The notes: generated by a model not told the origin, from the sequence alone. Positions 45,312-58,540 are shown, counted from the first letter of the stretch. The stretch is DNA of 64,000 nucleotides from Lenzites betulinus (GCA_022264855.1 JABYQU010000046.1:1-64000), one strand, 5' to 3'. Program-made: numbers and translations.

Positions 45312-45749
45312 ATGTATCCGTGTACGTACGAGGCAGTGTTCAAGGGCGTCCCCGTCCACGCCGCTGTTGCCATCGAAGCATTCGACGGCTCTCATCGCGT
45401 TCTCGTGACAGCTGTCCATATCCCATGTAGCGCCAGCGCAGCGCATCGTCGGCACTTCCGAAGCACTACTGTCGTTCCGTTTCCATTTCGCCCGGTCGTC
45501 GAGGCTGATGGCTATGACATCCGAGTAGAGCGCTTGTCCAACGGAACCGACTACACATTTCGTGCGCTGGTGAAGAAGCCCAATGTGAGAGGGCGAGGTT
45601 GTCCTGTGCTAGGAGGTAGTGCGGTTATTCCTGGCCCACCTGTGCTAGTATATGGTGCGGTCTGCATAGCAATTCACCGCACGAGCAGCAATCGCCGTCA
45701 CAGATGCAATGAATCTAACCTTGCTCGCCTTCTATGTCGTCCTTGTTAG
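45312..45749 (+). CDS. Hypothetical 145-codon ORF
   Basis: Starts MYPCTYEAVFKGVPVHAAVA and runs to TAG. Residues 1-95 have a balanced composition (VTAVHIPCSAS, VVPFPFRPVVEADGYDIRVE) that looks protein-like; the Arg/Cys-rich tail may be read-through of an intron beginning near GTGAGAGG (45585). It is divergent from HET copy 3. I do not recognise it. A chance frame remains possible. Confidence 0.35.
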   Translation: MYPCTYEAVFKGVPVHAAVAIEAFDGSHRVLVTAVHIPCSASAAHRRHFRSTTVVPFPFRPVVEADGYDIRVERLSNGTDYTFRALVKKPNVRGRGCPVLGGSAVIPGPPVLVYGAVCIAIHRTSSNRRHRCNESNLARLLCRPC

Positions 45750-48534
45750 GAAGCTCATCGGCGCGCATCACAGGCCATGAGATCCTTCTTATCCTATAGC
45801 GCATGGTTAGCAAGCAAGTTAAACCCTCATCGGCGAAAACTCGCCTGCGGATGGTGTCGTGAGACAGTGCTCAAGAATGATGCCATGGAGAGGAGCTTCA
45901 TGTAGACTTAAACGGCAATCTCGGAGGCGTCAACTGTACGTCCTGGGCAATGGGAAAATAGATGCTTGATTCCGGGTCATATTCACAAGGAAAGGCTGGT
46001 GATTTCAGCGCGCTGCAGCGGACATAGCCCGCGCGAGTCGAACGTCGAGTCGGAGTGAGTGCAGGGACAAAATCAGGCGCAGCATCTTGATCACCCACAT
46101 TGGGCTGTTTGTGCGTGTTAGGATCGAAAGCTGTCGCCCTCCCGATCTGATCTCTGCCGCGATCCAATCAAGTACTGTTCAATCGATTAAATAATCAATC
46201 ACTCACTCGCTCGCTCAGGATCTCTCAGACAATGCCAGCATATCTGGAACGTTCTGAACAAGGATAATATTTCATTCAAATACTTGTGAGCCATAGGGAG
46301 TCGTACAAGCACGGCACATGGCGTAAGCGCTGCTGCCCCATACACAGATCAAGCAAACTGAGCTCGGTCCACGCTCTCCATTCGGCTCACTCGTCCATGC
46401 GGACTATGCTTCTGTCGATGGTATATCAGCCCGCTTCTAATGAATGGGCGCCGAGGGCAAGCCAGGATAGCTGACAGCAATATTGTCATTGCATGACGCG
46501 CACAGTCAGGTGATTTTTCCGTTAGCCAATATATGCTTAGCTCGATGTGGGCATGAGTGGTCGTACGCCCCTAGGCCTATTCAGCATCGCGCTGCTGAGT
46601 GAATGGTGCCATCATTGGTATTCACGGGAGCTACCTGGTTTGTGCACGGTCATGGGCACAGATGGCACACAACAATCATGGGACGGAAGGGATCTCCAGC
46701 GGCGACGGACGACGTCGCCACATAAGAGCACTGGACGGTCACGTATCATCCAATGTGCTATTTACTGCGATGTACGGCCGCAAAACCGCTCGGATCGCTT
46801 CGGGAGGCATGTACGGGGAGATCGGGGCGCATATGTCAGCACACTGCGCGCGCGGCAAGCGGAGCACTTGTTCTGGCCGCGGAGACCCTGTTTCGTGCGT
46901 ACATATTTCAAACGGTTTAAACAATTTGCCTGTTCGGGATGTGGTTGTACAACGATAGTAAGTGCGTTTCTCTGCTTTTGAGGCACGATGGAACGGCGCA
47001 CACCCTACAGTCGGCGTTGTTGCACAAAATTCGGATATGGAACGCACCTGGGCTGGGAGTGGAGACGTGATCAGTAGGTACGTACCTGCATTCCCCAGTA
47101 TCACCGCACCGTCGGCCATGTGCGCACAGCGTACCTCGGGCTGCACGTACTCGCGGTACTTGGCGCTACTCGTGATGGTCCGAGGAACACAGACGTAAAT
47201 TTGCTTCATATTGAGAACAAGAGAGCAAACCAGGAGAGAAGAGACGCGTAGAGTGTAATTGTGTCTAGCGCGAGAGCGAGTTGCAAGAATTCAAGAAATC
47301 AATGACGATAGCCGTGAGGAAACAGACAGACACAAAGCGCCAGAGTGTTAAGACTGCGAGAGCCGAGTTCGAGACGGTGAGCGTCCTCAGACACAGCGTG
47401 AACGGAGGGCATGTACAGTCCGCAGCGAGCCCACGCAACGAGTGTCACTAGCACATTCTATAGCCACACAAGAACACGAGCAGTACTTCCGAAGGAGAGA
47501 CTCACAGAGCCAGAGCTTGAACTGCGTCACGGTCAGCTGTGTTTGCTGCGCCCGCGCATGACACAAGCATCCCGACGCCTACCACGCGACTTGCTCTTCG
47601 GCCACTTTCGAGTACGAGCGCGGTGTACGAGTATTGACCCGGGACGTCGGGGGGCCCAGCAACGACAGTGGTGTTCGAGGTGGGCGAAAGGGGCAGCGTG
47701 CGCGCAGATTGCAGCATGCGCGGAGGTCCTGTGTGTGAAGCTCGCACTGAAGCGAGACATCTTGTTGCGGATGCGTGGCCAACGGGGCTTGAGAGTGACG
47801 GGGGGGCAGGGCGTCTTGCCGGACAACGGATCTAAGTGCGCTTTCTCACCTTCGACAATCGGCGGGACACAGTACACGCCGGGGCGGTGGTGGTGTGATG
47901 CACACGTCTGCATCTGGGACGCACATCGATGTGGATTGGAGCGGGCGAAAGTAGGTACGTACCTTGTGCCCCTCCGCGGGGTATATGCGCGAGTGGCTAT
48001 CATCGCGGTCTCGACTGTGTGCTCGCGCAAACGACATCGGCAGACCAGAGAGTGGTTGTTGTGGTACGCACCATCTCAAACGATTGCAGTGATATGCTGT
48101 ACAAACGTTGCACGCAACATCAAGGACGTACCTGGATGAGCTCGGGGTGGTCCAGGGAGCAGACAGCGCGTTTTGTTGGCTGGCAGAGCGCGAAGAGCGT
48201 GGAACGAGCATGAATACACGCGCACCAGACTGAGGTTATGTTGGCATGTACAGCGCGAACGCGAACTGCAAGAAGGCATCCAGAGTGGTAGTAGAGAGCA
48301 AGGAGAGGAAGACGCGAGGCACCAAACAGTACGACAGGCGACACAGCGAGCGCCCACAGGTACCACGTGGCCAGAGTCTAGTGTCATCTCAGAGCCTGTG
48401 CAGTGGGATCCAGGGACTGGCGAACAGCTACGAAGCTCTGCATCCGGAGACATCCGAGTGAGTGGGTGAGCCGAAGACCAGGAGAAGAGTCGAGAGCAAG
48501 AGAAGACGCCGCAAGCGCGATCGCCACCCAGGCT
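45750..48534 (-). other. Module X of HET unit 3
   Basis: Diverged copy of the module upstream of the HET genes. It keeps PPIVEGEKAHLDPLSGKTP (minus, about 47.8 kb), matching PQIVEGGETHLHPPSGKTP of unit 2, and a CCAATATAT motif at 46.52 kb. No full gene is traceable. Confidence 0.4.
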
Positions 48535-48638
48535 CGCCTATGACGTCACGCGTTCCAGCGCCTACGCGACTCCCGCCGTCGGCGTGGTGGAGGCAGGCGC
48601 AAGACGCGTAGGCGCTGGAACGTGTGACGTCATGCGTG
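48535..48638. promoter_or_regulatory. Bidirectional palindromic promoter with two TGACGTCA sites (units 3 and 4)
   Basis: TGACGTCA at 48541-48548 and 48625-48632 stand in mirror image, each followed inward by GCGTTCCAGCGCCTACGCG or its near inverse, around a ~35-bp spacer. Unit 3 leads left and unit 4 right. The layout is that of a shared divergent promoter created by inverted duplication. Use as a promoter is inferred. Confidence 0.6.
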
Positions 48639-49539
48639 AGTCTCACTCACACTCATTCCTCCTCTCCTCGGCTGAGAACTGTATACCGCTGTAGCTGCAC
48701 CCTCGAGCTCACTGCACGGGATCTCGGACGACTCTGGCCTCTCGCCCCGCGGTGCCTGTGCGCGCTCCCTGTGCCGTGCTCGCGTCGCACTGTTTGGCGC
48801 CCCGCGTCTCTCTCTCCTGCTCTCCTGCTCTCAGCTACCACGCTTGATTCCTTCCTGCAGCTCGCGCTCGCGCTCGACATGACAACATACCCTCTCTCCA
48901 CGTACGCGTGTCTACACTCTTTTGCCGCGCTCCTCACGCTCAGTCCACCAATGACTCGCGATCTCCGCTCCACGGGCCACCGCGAGCCCCTCCAGGTACG
49001 TCTTATACGTTGCGTGCAAGGTTGGTGCAGCTCGGCACTGCGGTTTGTGCGAGAGGGTATGTACCACATAAAACCACTTTTGGTCCTTTCAACACCATTT
49101 GCATGCGCATACAGTCAAAGCTGCGGCGACGGCGATGCTGGTATGTATACGTGGCATTTGCTGTCGTTCCCCGCGGCGGAGCACAAGGTACGTACATACT
49201 TACTCTCGCTCTGATCCACGTCGAGGCGCGTCCCAGATCCAAATGCTGTCTAGCACCGCTAACTCCGACGTGTACGATGCCCCGACGATTGCCGAAGGCG
49301 GAGGAGCGCACCCACAGTTAGCGACCAGCAACGCCCTCGGGCCTCCCATCCTCCCCAAACCCTGTTGTCCACGCATCGTCATCACAGGTAGGCACTCGCA
49401 ATCCCAAATCCGTTTCTCTGGAAACGATCATGCGCCACAGTGTCTCGTCTGTCAGTTTGCGATATGTTTTGCGCAACACAAATGCCCGAGGACGAGCGCA
49501 CCCATTTTTGGGTCCTACTCCTCCCTCTACAACACATGC

Positions 49540-49674
49540 TTCTATCGCATTTCCTTCAGATACCGCGCTTCTCTCCAGCGTGCCCGCTGCGCAACAGTCA
49601 GCGACATCCCGTGCGGGACGGCAAAGGCTCGCGAAGACGCTAGCGGTCATGTGCTAGCCAAGATCTCCCACTGA
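49540..49674 (+). other. Frame-conserved block of module X, unit 4
   Basis: Partner of 31116-31260 on the minus strand: same frame, mild substitutions and the same stop position (TGA 49672-49674). Upstream blocks end at GTACGT donors (for example 48997) typical of fungal introns. Confidence 0.45.
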
Positions 49675-50429
49675 CATCGTCTGAGCCCATAGCCAATGTC
49701 CATCGGCCACCCAGGTAGGTCGTATGATGGACCCGTCTTCCCAGACGTGCAACATACCGCGAACGGCCTCACCTACCGTCGCGGTGCGAGGTGCGTAGCG
49801 AAGCTTCATCTACGTCTAGCAGTCTCTCGAGCACTATATGATGAACACGCCGCTTTCTTATCGGAGCTCGCGCGAGCTCTGCCTGACCAGCTGTTTCCAC
49901 AGGTACGTCTCTGAGTCTGCGAGCTCTTGTCGCCGATATTGGCCGCGGAGGAGCTCGTATGGCACTCCGTCTCGGACTCCACGGGCACGGCAGCGACCCA
50001 TTTGTCTCCCGCGCAGCGCACACGGCTCCTCAAGCTTACAGGCGAGGCGGCGAGCGCGTCCACACATGTTTCGCCGGGAGGCAGAGCCTGTGCAGGGAAA
50101 ACTACGTTGGCATCCATCGGCGTGTATGAGACGGTACGTACAACCTGCAGAACCGCTCAGACTCGTGCAGGCGGCTCATCTGCGGACGCTCCCCCAGCGG
50201 GATGGGCGGCATGAGGCCAGGTACGTACCTGCGACGATCCTCCACATCGAGGTATGTCCAATATGTGGGATTCACACCGCAACGCCAGCTCCGCCGTTTA
50301 TCGTATCCCGCCGCGTCTAGTACGCGCAGAAATGCGCTTACGTCGTCTAGTGACAACCTACTAGAACAAAGTGTGATAGGCTAAACAATAGGTACGCTCC
50401 GAGCATCACACCCAGCATAGCGCGAGCAA

Positions 50430-50760
50430 ACGCGAAACAAACTATACGAGCTCTGGCGGCTCTCGCGTACGCCCACGGCGAAACTCACCTGCCGGTCTGC
50501 GACCGGGCGCAATCACGGGCGGAACCCACAGCGAAACTTACTCGCGCGTCTTCCGCGGGTGTACAGTACTAGTGCCTCTCCCCGGTCGCGATCGCGAGCG
50601 GAACAAGCGTGATATCGTGCCGCATGGCAGCTGGCTTCTCGGAACATATGCAGGACGAGATCCCGCGTCGTCCGTCGCCGCGGGCATGGAAGCATGGTGA
50701 ACCGCACGGCGTCGCAGTGCGAGTCGCTGGTACATACCAACGGGTACGCGGGATGATATT
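50430..50760 (+). other. Second frame-conserved block of module X, unit 4
   Basis: Partner of 30074-30430. The frame has one TAG (50568-50570), which would vanish if a 78-nt GT-AG intron (about 50561-50630, phase 1) is spliced; unit 1 has no such stop. Ends FAV stop after GVAVRVAGTY. Pseudogene or spliced exon cannot be decided here. Confidence 0.4.
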
Positions 50761-50769
50761 CGCAGTATG

Positions 50770-52480
50770 AGCTACATCCCCGGCCTGTCGCCCTCGAGCG
50801 GGGCTGGTGTTCCGTGCGACTAGGAGCAGTCTCCGAAGTCGGCGCACCCCTCTGATATCGTGCCCGTCGGTTGTGCTGGTGCATTGTTGACGGCACCTCT
50901 GTCTGTGCTTGAATCGACGACCGGCGTGTTGTGAGAACTGAGGCACGCCATCGTAGGGGAGCGCAACGACTGCCCATGAGATCAGCTCGCCCGCAGCCAG
51001 GGAGAATGCCTCGTTCCCCGCCCTCGCAGTGTTCAGGCGCTCCGCATACGCCATCGGAAGCTCCTTCAGTACCTCCGAGCTACATCTGTGTTACCCACTC
51101 TCCCTCCCGGTGCGTACTACGATAGACGGCATCTACCCTGTCACAAGCACCTGTGCCAATCGAGAAGCTGCGCCTGTGGAATCGCTCTCGGTCACGAGGT
51201 ATTCTACATTGGCCGTTCACTAGCTACGTCTCGTTCGATGCACGCTCAATACGCGTCGTAGGAAATCAACAGACATTTACGTGCGTTTGCGCGATCCGGG
51301 TGTCGCGCGGCAGTGTCGTGCGTGTGCCGTGCATGTACGCTGAGCTCTATCACACATATATGAGCATACAAACTAGTTGAACGCATTCCAGATGTGCTGA
51401 CATTGGATCAGAGAGATGAGTGAGTGAACGAGTGTCGCCGCCGAGTGTGATGCATATGTTCGCTAGCGGCAGAGATGAGATCGGGATGTCAATAGCTTCC
51501 AATCCTAACACGCACAAAGAGCCCGTCCGGTGGTGCGGCAGCTGGCACGTGGTTGTCGAGCGGTCAACCAATGCACTTCGTCACTCCCTCAATACCTCAC
51601 TCACTCCGAGTTGTAGGCAGGAGTTGAACGCGACGGCTATTCAACGCGGCCGCAGTTATATATTTGCTGACCAACAGATTCGTTCCTCATTCGACCAAGA
51701 GCGCAGCCTGAGCGCTGCGTGCTAACCATATCCGTCCAGACGGTCTCTATTTCAATTGACACTCGTGCCCAGTGTAGCGACCATACGCTACACGGAAGGC
51801 TGGTTGCGCGCGCGTTAGGTAAATGCTACAAGCTAGTGAGCCAGAAAAGCCGGAAGGGCTCCAGGGCAACCGCACATGGGCCCGACCGGATTGGTAAGTA
51901 ACCTTATATCGCCTGGTCAGTGGACCACACGCGAAACTCACGAGCACTTTGACACCGACAGCGTGGTGGAAGAGAAGCCGCTCGGGCGGTCAAAGGTACG
52001 TGCATACGTGCACACGCAGCCGCGGAGGTATGGAAGGAAGCTCACTTTGCGCCTCGCTTCCTGCGCATGGCACAGGTACGGACCACCCGCCGGCATTTGG
52101 CATGGTAAGCCGCAAGGCAATATGCGTTCACAGGCCCTGCCTCAGCCCCGTGCCCTCGGCGAGGTACTGTACAAGGTTTTCCCAAGTACCGGCTTGTGCA
52201 TCGCGCGCTCGATCGTGTGCCGCTTTCCATTCACTCTCTCTGCCTCATCGCTCCTTCTCACCCTCCATCGACGTCCTCACCCACTTTGACTCCAGAACGA
52301 CGAAACCCATCGCTGGCAGGATACAAGCCGTCGTTCTACTTGAATCTCTCCCTCTACAAGCTACCTCGTATTCTGCAAACACTCCGGAGATACGAGATAA
52401 CGTAGTCGTCCGTGTGCGTATATATGCATCTACATCACATAACACTGCGGATGCTCACTGTCGGTTTCTAAACTGTCTAG
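50770..52480 (+). other. Remainder of module X, unit 4
   Basis: Inverted duplicate of 28.4-30.0 kb, with VVEEKPLGRSK before GTACGTGC (51996) and ALGEVLYKVFPSTGLCIARS (about 52.16 kb). Frames are inconsistent upstream of these blocks, so no gene model is offered. Confidence 0.4.
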
Positions 52481-52481
52481 C

Positions 52482-55355
52482 ATGCCCCGATTCCTGAACA
52501 CCTATACTGGCGAGTTTGTATGGATCGCCGATGTCGGCGCAACGCCGTACGCAATCCTGTCTCACACCTGGCGCTCTGACAAGGAGGGCGGCGAGCAGAC
52601 GTACGACGATATCGTGAAACTCCAGACCAAGTGCCCGACTGCGAACCCTAAACCATGGAACGATGATCGTCCTCCGCGATTCAACAAGAAATTCTTCTCC
52701 CACCCGAAACTCTCGGAGAAGATCAAGCGGGCGTGCGAGGTTGCGCGCAAGGCTGGCTTCCGTCTGATCTGGATCGACTCGTGCTGCATCGACAAGCGCA
52801 GCAGCGCCGAGCTCTCGGAGGCGATCAACTCGATGTACGCGCTCTACCGGGACGCAGACGTGTGCTACGTCTACCTCGCCGACGTTCCTCGCGGCACAGA
52901 CCCGCGGGCCAAGGACTCGGAGTTCTGGAAGAGCAGATGGCACAAGCGCGGCTGGACACTGCAGGAGCTCGTTGCCCCCCCGTACGTCGTCTTTCTCACT
53001 AGCGACTGGACCTTCTTGGGAACGAAGACCGGCCTGGCATCGACGCTCGAGAAGGTCACGGGGGTGGACGCTGGGATCCTGTTGGGTGTGGAGCGCGTCG
53101 AGTCTGCCAGCGTCGCAAAGAGGATGTCTTGGGCAGCAGAGCGGGAGACAACGCGGGTGGAGGACCGGGCATATTCGCTGCTCGGGATCTTCGGGGTGCA
53201 CATGTCGCCGATCTACGGCGAGGGGACGAACGCGTTCCTCCGCCTGCAGGAGGAGATCATCAAGCACATCCCTGACCAGAGCATCTTCGCATGGGGCTGG
53301 AGCCGCACACTGTTGGCTCTGGGTGAGGTTGCCGATGAATATCGTGGCGGATGGGTGGCGAGTGCCTCAGGACTACTTGCAGCTTCTCCGGACGCATTCG
53401 GGGATGTCGGGGACGTCGCTCCCATCACGGTCTCCGAGTTCGCGATGCGCATTGGCGACGCCCAAAACCTCGTACTCCCCCCGTTGCACTGTGTATTCAC
53501 CCCTCAAGGCGCGCGGATGGAGCTCCTGACTATACCTCTGCCCCCCGAAACGTCTGACATGCTGGCTGATGAAAATGCTGTTTCTTGCGACGACTGCAGG
53601 GTAGCGAATGCTCGTAGTCCATTTCGACGCCTCGCACTCCTGCGCTGCACAGATCGCGACGGCCACCTGATCGGGCTCCCCCTCCGCTGTCCAGAAGAAG
53701 ACGTGGGCGCGGCAGAGAACGTCGTGATCGGCGTTCATGCATGCTGTGTCAAGGAGCTCGAGTGGCATGAGTCTCGCCGCGTTGTGCGCCTGTCCGCGAG
53801 CGTGTTGAAGGATCTCGATGTGGCACCGACGTGCGTCCAGGTGTCGCTCCTACGTCACTGGAAGGAGCCTGTCGAGCCCAAGGCGCGCAGGGACGGCTTC
53901 TCTAAAATCGGGATACGTGCAGTCGATGTGTGGCAAGACGGGGGAAATGCGCCCGAGATCCAGCTTGCGCCCCACTGTGAGGAGGAACTGCGCTCGGTCA
54001 GGTATACGCTCACTCCGCTCGACTCCGAGTTGCGCCAGCCTGAGGACACTCGCCCGGCAGAGTTAGTCTTTACCACGACCCTGCACATGCACAGCACGAC
54101 ACAGAAGCCCCCTCACAACGACCAGCACATGCATCCCCCCATACTAATCGAACTAGAACTTCAGCGGTCGGAACTATACCATTCGATCCCCTGCCATCTT
54201 TCTGTTGATCTTCTTCACCCGCCCTCCGCCATCGAATTGGTGCACCCCGCATCGCCAGCGCCCGATAGTGTCTCATCTGCACCCCCCCTGCACGACGAAT
54301 CACATCACACGCCTCCAACGGCTGGCAATCCACACCGCCAAAGCAATTCCTTCGACATCTCCCGCTTTTCGACCTCGCGCACGATCGCTGAGGCCGAATT
54401 TGTGATCCCTGACTGTGCGGTTTCCCGTACCGATGCCGATGGAGTCTCGATGGACTACGTTCGGCTGCTACGGCTGAAGCTAGAGCAGCCTATAGAGAGC
54501 GCATACATAGAAGATTCCGATCATTTATCGTTCTCTGTGGAACTCTCCGAGCCTTTCATTCGCAACACCGCGCCCACTGATGCTCAGGCTGAACCCGCTG
54601 CTACGTCTACTGGCTTCGCTCAATCAGAGCGTCTGGCAGACAGTTCGCTGATCCAGGCCGCCGCAGAGCCCTCTCCTGATCCAGAGGTTATGCCATCATC
54701 GCGGCCGAGCTACAATGCTACACCGGTGAGTCCTCCATCCACTTCAATTCCACTTTGCATGAGAGAATTTAACTCATGTACGCTGAACAACACTCTCAGG
54801 AGCCCGCTCCGTCTCCCACCACCAGATCTGAGCAGAAGGCTGTTAGCGAGGGGCCAGGATCCCCCGGGCCCTGCGACGCCGTCATGCATGACGGCCCAAA
54901 TGTAGGCCATGTCGACGGCACACCTGGTACGGTGCCGTCGCCGCCTCACGATACCGCGCAGGTGAGCCCTCAAATGCTCTCTTCACATCTACCGAGGGCA
55001 TTCAACTCAGAAATAGGACGCCCCCGGATCCACCATGTGTCCCACCGCGGCGTCCAGGCAGACGGCTGCTCGCGAAGCATCTCCTGTCCACGACGCTGGC
55101 AGCGCCGGTCGCTCCGCGTTCGCAGAACATCCCTCTGAATATCCACCGGCTGATGTCGCCAGGCTCGATGCTGCAGGCGCCCAAGGTGTATCTGCCGATC
55201 CATCGACCGATAGCGGCGGCACGGTGCAAAAGGCACTGGTAAGCGTACCAATGGCTCCTTACCTGCACGCGCACTCACCGCAAAAATCAGCGGAACGTCC
55301 GCCAATTTCTCAAGCCGCTACCACAACGCCCACGACGATGGATTTTGCGCGATAA
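52482..55355 (+). CDS. HET-domain protein, copy 4 (intact, 914 codons)
   Basis: Exons 52482-54725 (748 codons), 54800-54961 (54) and 55017-55355 (112 plus TAA), all phase 0, with GTGAGT...CAG and GTGAGC...TAG introns. The total equals copy 3, which supports both models. HET motifs: AILSHTWR at 24-31, LIWIDSCCIDKRSSAE near 95-110, RGWTLQELVAPPYVVFL near 155-172; then VEDRAYSLLGIFGVHMSPIYGEG and IPDQSIFAWGW, the extension usual in polypore HET proteins. The rest is Ser/Pro-rich and ends TTMDFAR. It lies at the end of unit 4, inverted relative to the other three. Expected role: non-self recognition at hyphal fusion. Confidence 0.9.
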
Positions 55356-55631
55356 TAGGTACGCAGGCCGCGTTATGTTCTTTGGGTCCTCGCGGTGTGT
55401 AAGTCTGACCAACCTCACAGTTCTCAGCGTCCACCGTAGAGGGTTGGTCGGGCCGCCCAATGGTCATACAGCGAGATATGTTCCGAATACACAGCACCGG
55501 GTATATCAATAATTCTAATCTATAGTCAACATCAGCCGGTAGTGGTATCCTGAGGGGCTGGACGGTTGTTATGTACTCTCATGTACACAGCTCAAGCCAA
55601 CGCCTGTACAACAGACAAGGTTGGGATATTA

Positions 55632-55870
55632 CTACGACACGAGTCGTGGTCCGAGAGAAATGGCACTAGGAAAGACAGCATCTCGGTGGTAGTCGTCCAT
55701 GCTGGAAGTGTCCGAGGCGGAGTCTGTCGGCGAACGGTCTGCAAGACGCTCTGATGAGGCCGAGCTACTTGATGTACTGGCGGATTGTGGCTCCTTGAAC
55801 GTGGTCTTGCTGATGAAAGGTTCCGAGAGCTCGACGGAAAACAAGAGGTACTCGGGGTATTCCAATCATC
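55632..55870 (-). pseudogene. HET gene remnant (C-terminal part)
   Basis: The leftward frame YLLFSVELSEPFISKTTF ... SSERLADRS corresponds to HLSFSVELSEPFIRNT ... SERLADSS of HET copy 4. The HET domain itself is missing. It is the end of a fifth copy pointing opposite to copy 4. Confidence 0.75.
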
Positions 55871-55899
55871 AGGAAAAAATGGGATGCCTACATGGAGCT

Positions 55900-58540
55900 C
55901 CGTAGGCAATATAGCTGTGGTAGCTTCGTAGACATCCCCCCGTTTATCAGGCTGACATAGCTGTGCCTCGGCGCTCTGTAGCTGCCGGTAGCGCTCATAG
56001 GCAGCTATGGAACACTACCGTAGCACCTCGTAGCAGGTTATAGAAAACATTATACGGGCACAATAGCCTGATTCGAGCACAGAAGCACTCGCAATTTGGG
56101 AGGAAACAGATATTTTATTATTATATACGATATTATACATGAGGTGAGGCCCTTGGACGGTGACGATGGTTATATGGTGACTGAAGAGGGATGAGGGGCG
56201 AGCATCCCTTCCAGGACGAGAGACCCAGCAAGATTGGACTCAGAGTGACAGTAAGGAGCATAGGAGAGACTCAGGGGATGTCAGCAGTAGTCTGAGAACG
56301 GTGACTGCTACCATGAGATTGCCGGTGAGAGTACTGCTGGTGAACCCGAAGACCACCAGGTAAATGTCTTGATTAGCATCGAGACGGGCCAGAGCTAGCA
56401 CTAACACTGAGCTGAACCGACCGAAGCACGCTGCAGCCCAGGCTCAGAGGCAATTGAGGGCTTCCTGAGAATGCTGATGGCCGTTGACGAAGACCTCGAT
56501 GTCGGGTGCAGAGAGCTCATCGCCCAGGGTCCAGATGATGCTCAAGAGATAATCCTAGGCCAGGACGCCAGAGAGACCCAGAATCAAACAGGTTCAAGAG
56601 GAGGATGTGTCGACCCAAAAGCAAAGTGTTGACGCATGAGAAAAGCTCGGATGTAGCGAGAAAAGCTGGGGACGAGCAAACACAGCACGGGAAGGGACAC
56701 TACTACACTGTCGATGTAGATAGCAAGCACTAGAATGGAGACCGGGCTAGGACGCAGACGAGTGGGTTCAGAGAGCGAGAGCCGGGCACATAGGGGGAGA
56801 CGACAAGGAGACACGTCACGAAAAATCACCGAAGGGAGCAGTGTGCTCTGCGGAGTTCGCCGATGCATTAGCGCCTGCCCGACCGCCCTCCCTTGTAACT
56901 TTTATGCCTTAATCTCGCAATGTGTAGGCCGGCAGTTGTTAACGACCGTGAATGGGGAATACAAGGTGCGTATTTTCGATGTATTCATGTTTGACTATTT
57001 TTCTTTGGGCTACAACCACTACATGTTTCTACGGAGAGTACAGTGCAAGCTACATGTACTCACTGTGGGCGCGAAAGATGGTGGGCGCTACGACTATATT
57101 GGGTGATTAGTTCCGATCACCAGGCAAAGTGTGGACTAAGTAGTGGGTAGTGAAATTAGTAGTGAACGGACCTTTTCGGAGTTTCACTAGTTAAGGTAGT
57201 GATTATTACCTTGGACCATTCAACACTTAGCGCTCGAAAGATATCGGGGTAGGAACAAATATGAGCAAATACTACTTGCGAGCGTCTGGAGGATCTGCAC
57301 TTGACGACCGTTGTCTCTCTTGTCCTCATCCCTCTCTGAGTCTCTCCGAGTCGGCTCAGATCTGCGTCTATATGTTTCAATGTCTCTTGGCAATCGTCCA
57401 CCGGTCGCGCGTTCTGCTGTCGCGCGTTCTGTCTCGTGTTCTTTGACCTAGTCCGGGCTCTTTTCGCTACTCCCTGTCTCCCGACCTGCGGTGCGATTCT
57501 CATGGCTGGTCTAGCAGTCTTAATGCTCGGGATCTGACGACATATACCACCCTTATCGCTAATGTGCTCTCTGCGCTCGTTCAACTGCTTTACGGCCCCA
57601 GTACTGCTGTGCTCTAGCCTCCCTGAGTCGACGTCCAGGCTTTCAACCTACGTATGTTCATTGCTCTACAGACTCGCTTGTTGCTCTGCACTCTCGACTA
57701 CGCTCCCCGGTCAGCTGTCTGCGTGTTCATATCCTGGCTTCAGCACCCCGCCTGCCTCTCCCTCAGGCTCTTCCATGCACGCTTGCAATCCCATTCCTCC
57801 TGTGTACGTCCCATGTGAGTCTTAATTATGTGTGGTCTGTTGCCCCGTGGGGGCTTCGCTGCCCGTCTGCATGCCCCATCCCCGGTCTGTATACCCCACC
57901 GCCCATCCGTGCATCTCCCCCATGCCGCGACGCCTTCATCCATCTCCCCACGCTACGCCCCACCCCTCCATGAAACCTCACACCCCGCCCACCCTCACAT
58001 CGCTCCCTCCCCCCTCTACATCTTCCCGCATTCGAACCGCTATACCCAGCATACGCCTGAGCTGTATGAACCATGGCTTGCCCACGCCCACTGCATATGA
58101 ATAGTAGATTTCGTGTATAATTGCCGGTTCAAATAAGAATTTCTTTGAACATTCGTATCTAGCAACATGTGTGATACATGGCATAGTGAAAAGTAGCATT
58201 GGCGATGTAGCAAATCACCCAGTACCGAGGTCCAAAATTCAACCAGAAGAAGGCGTGCAGTCACTACTTTTCGAATTCACCAACATAGTGAAGTACGGCA
58301 AAATCTGGTTGAAAATTCCCGCTTATTGCACCAACAAAAGTGGTGATTGTACCCCGGCGTCAGACCGCGGAAGTATGGATAACCCCCACTTTTTGTAGAC
58401 GTTTATCCTACTTTGGGCATGGTGATAAACAGTTGAATTTCACAACGTATCAGTCGCTCAGTGACTACCGCTGCTATGTACCTTGCTGCGAAGCTACAGG
58501 CAAAATGCTTTTTCCTGATGATGCATGCGCGCTTTCTAGC
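55900..58540. other. Gene-poor stretch
   Basis: No gene is supported. It holds AT-rich patches (56.10-56.15 kb), C/T-rich DNA (57.3-58.0 kb) and short frames without coding character. Confidence 0.4.

Noticed and set aside
52455..53267. 270-codon minus-strand frame over HET copy 4
   Set aside because: Antisense shadow of the HET domain; sense strand has the conserved motifs.
57828..58104. 90-codon Pro/His-rich frames
   Set aside because: Low-complexity C-rich DNA, two overlapping frames open at once, no recognisable features.
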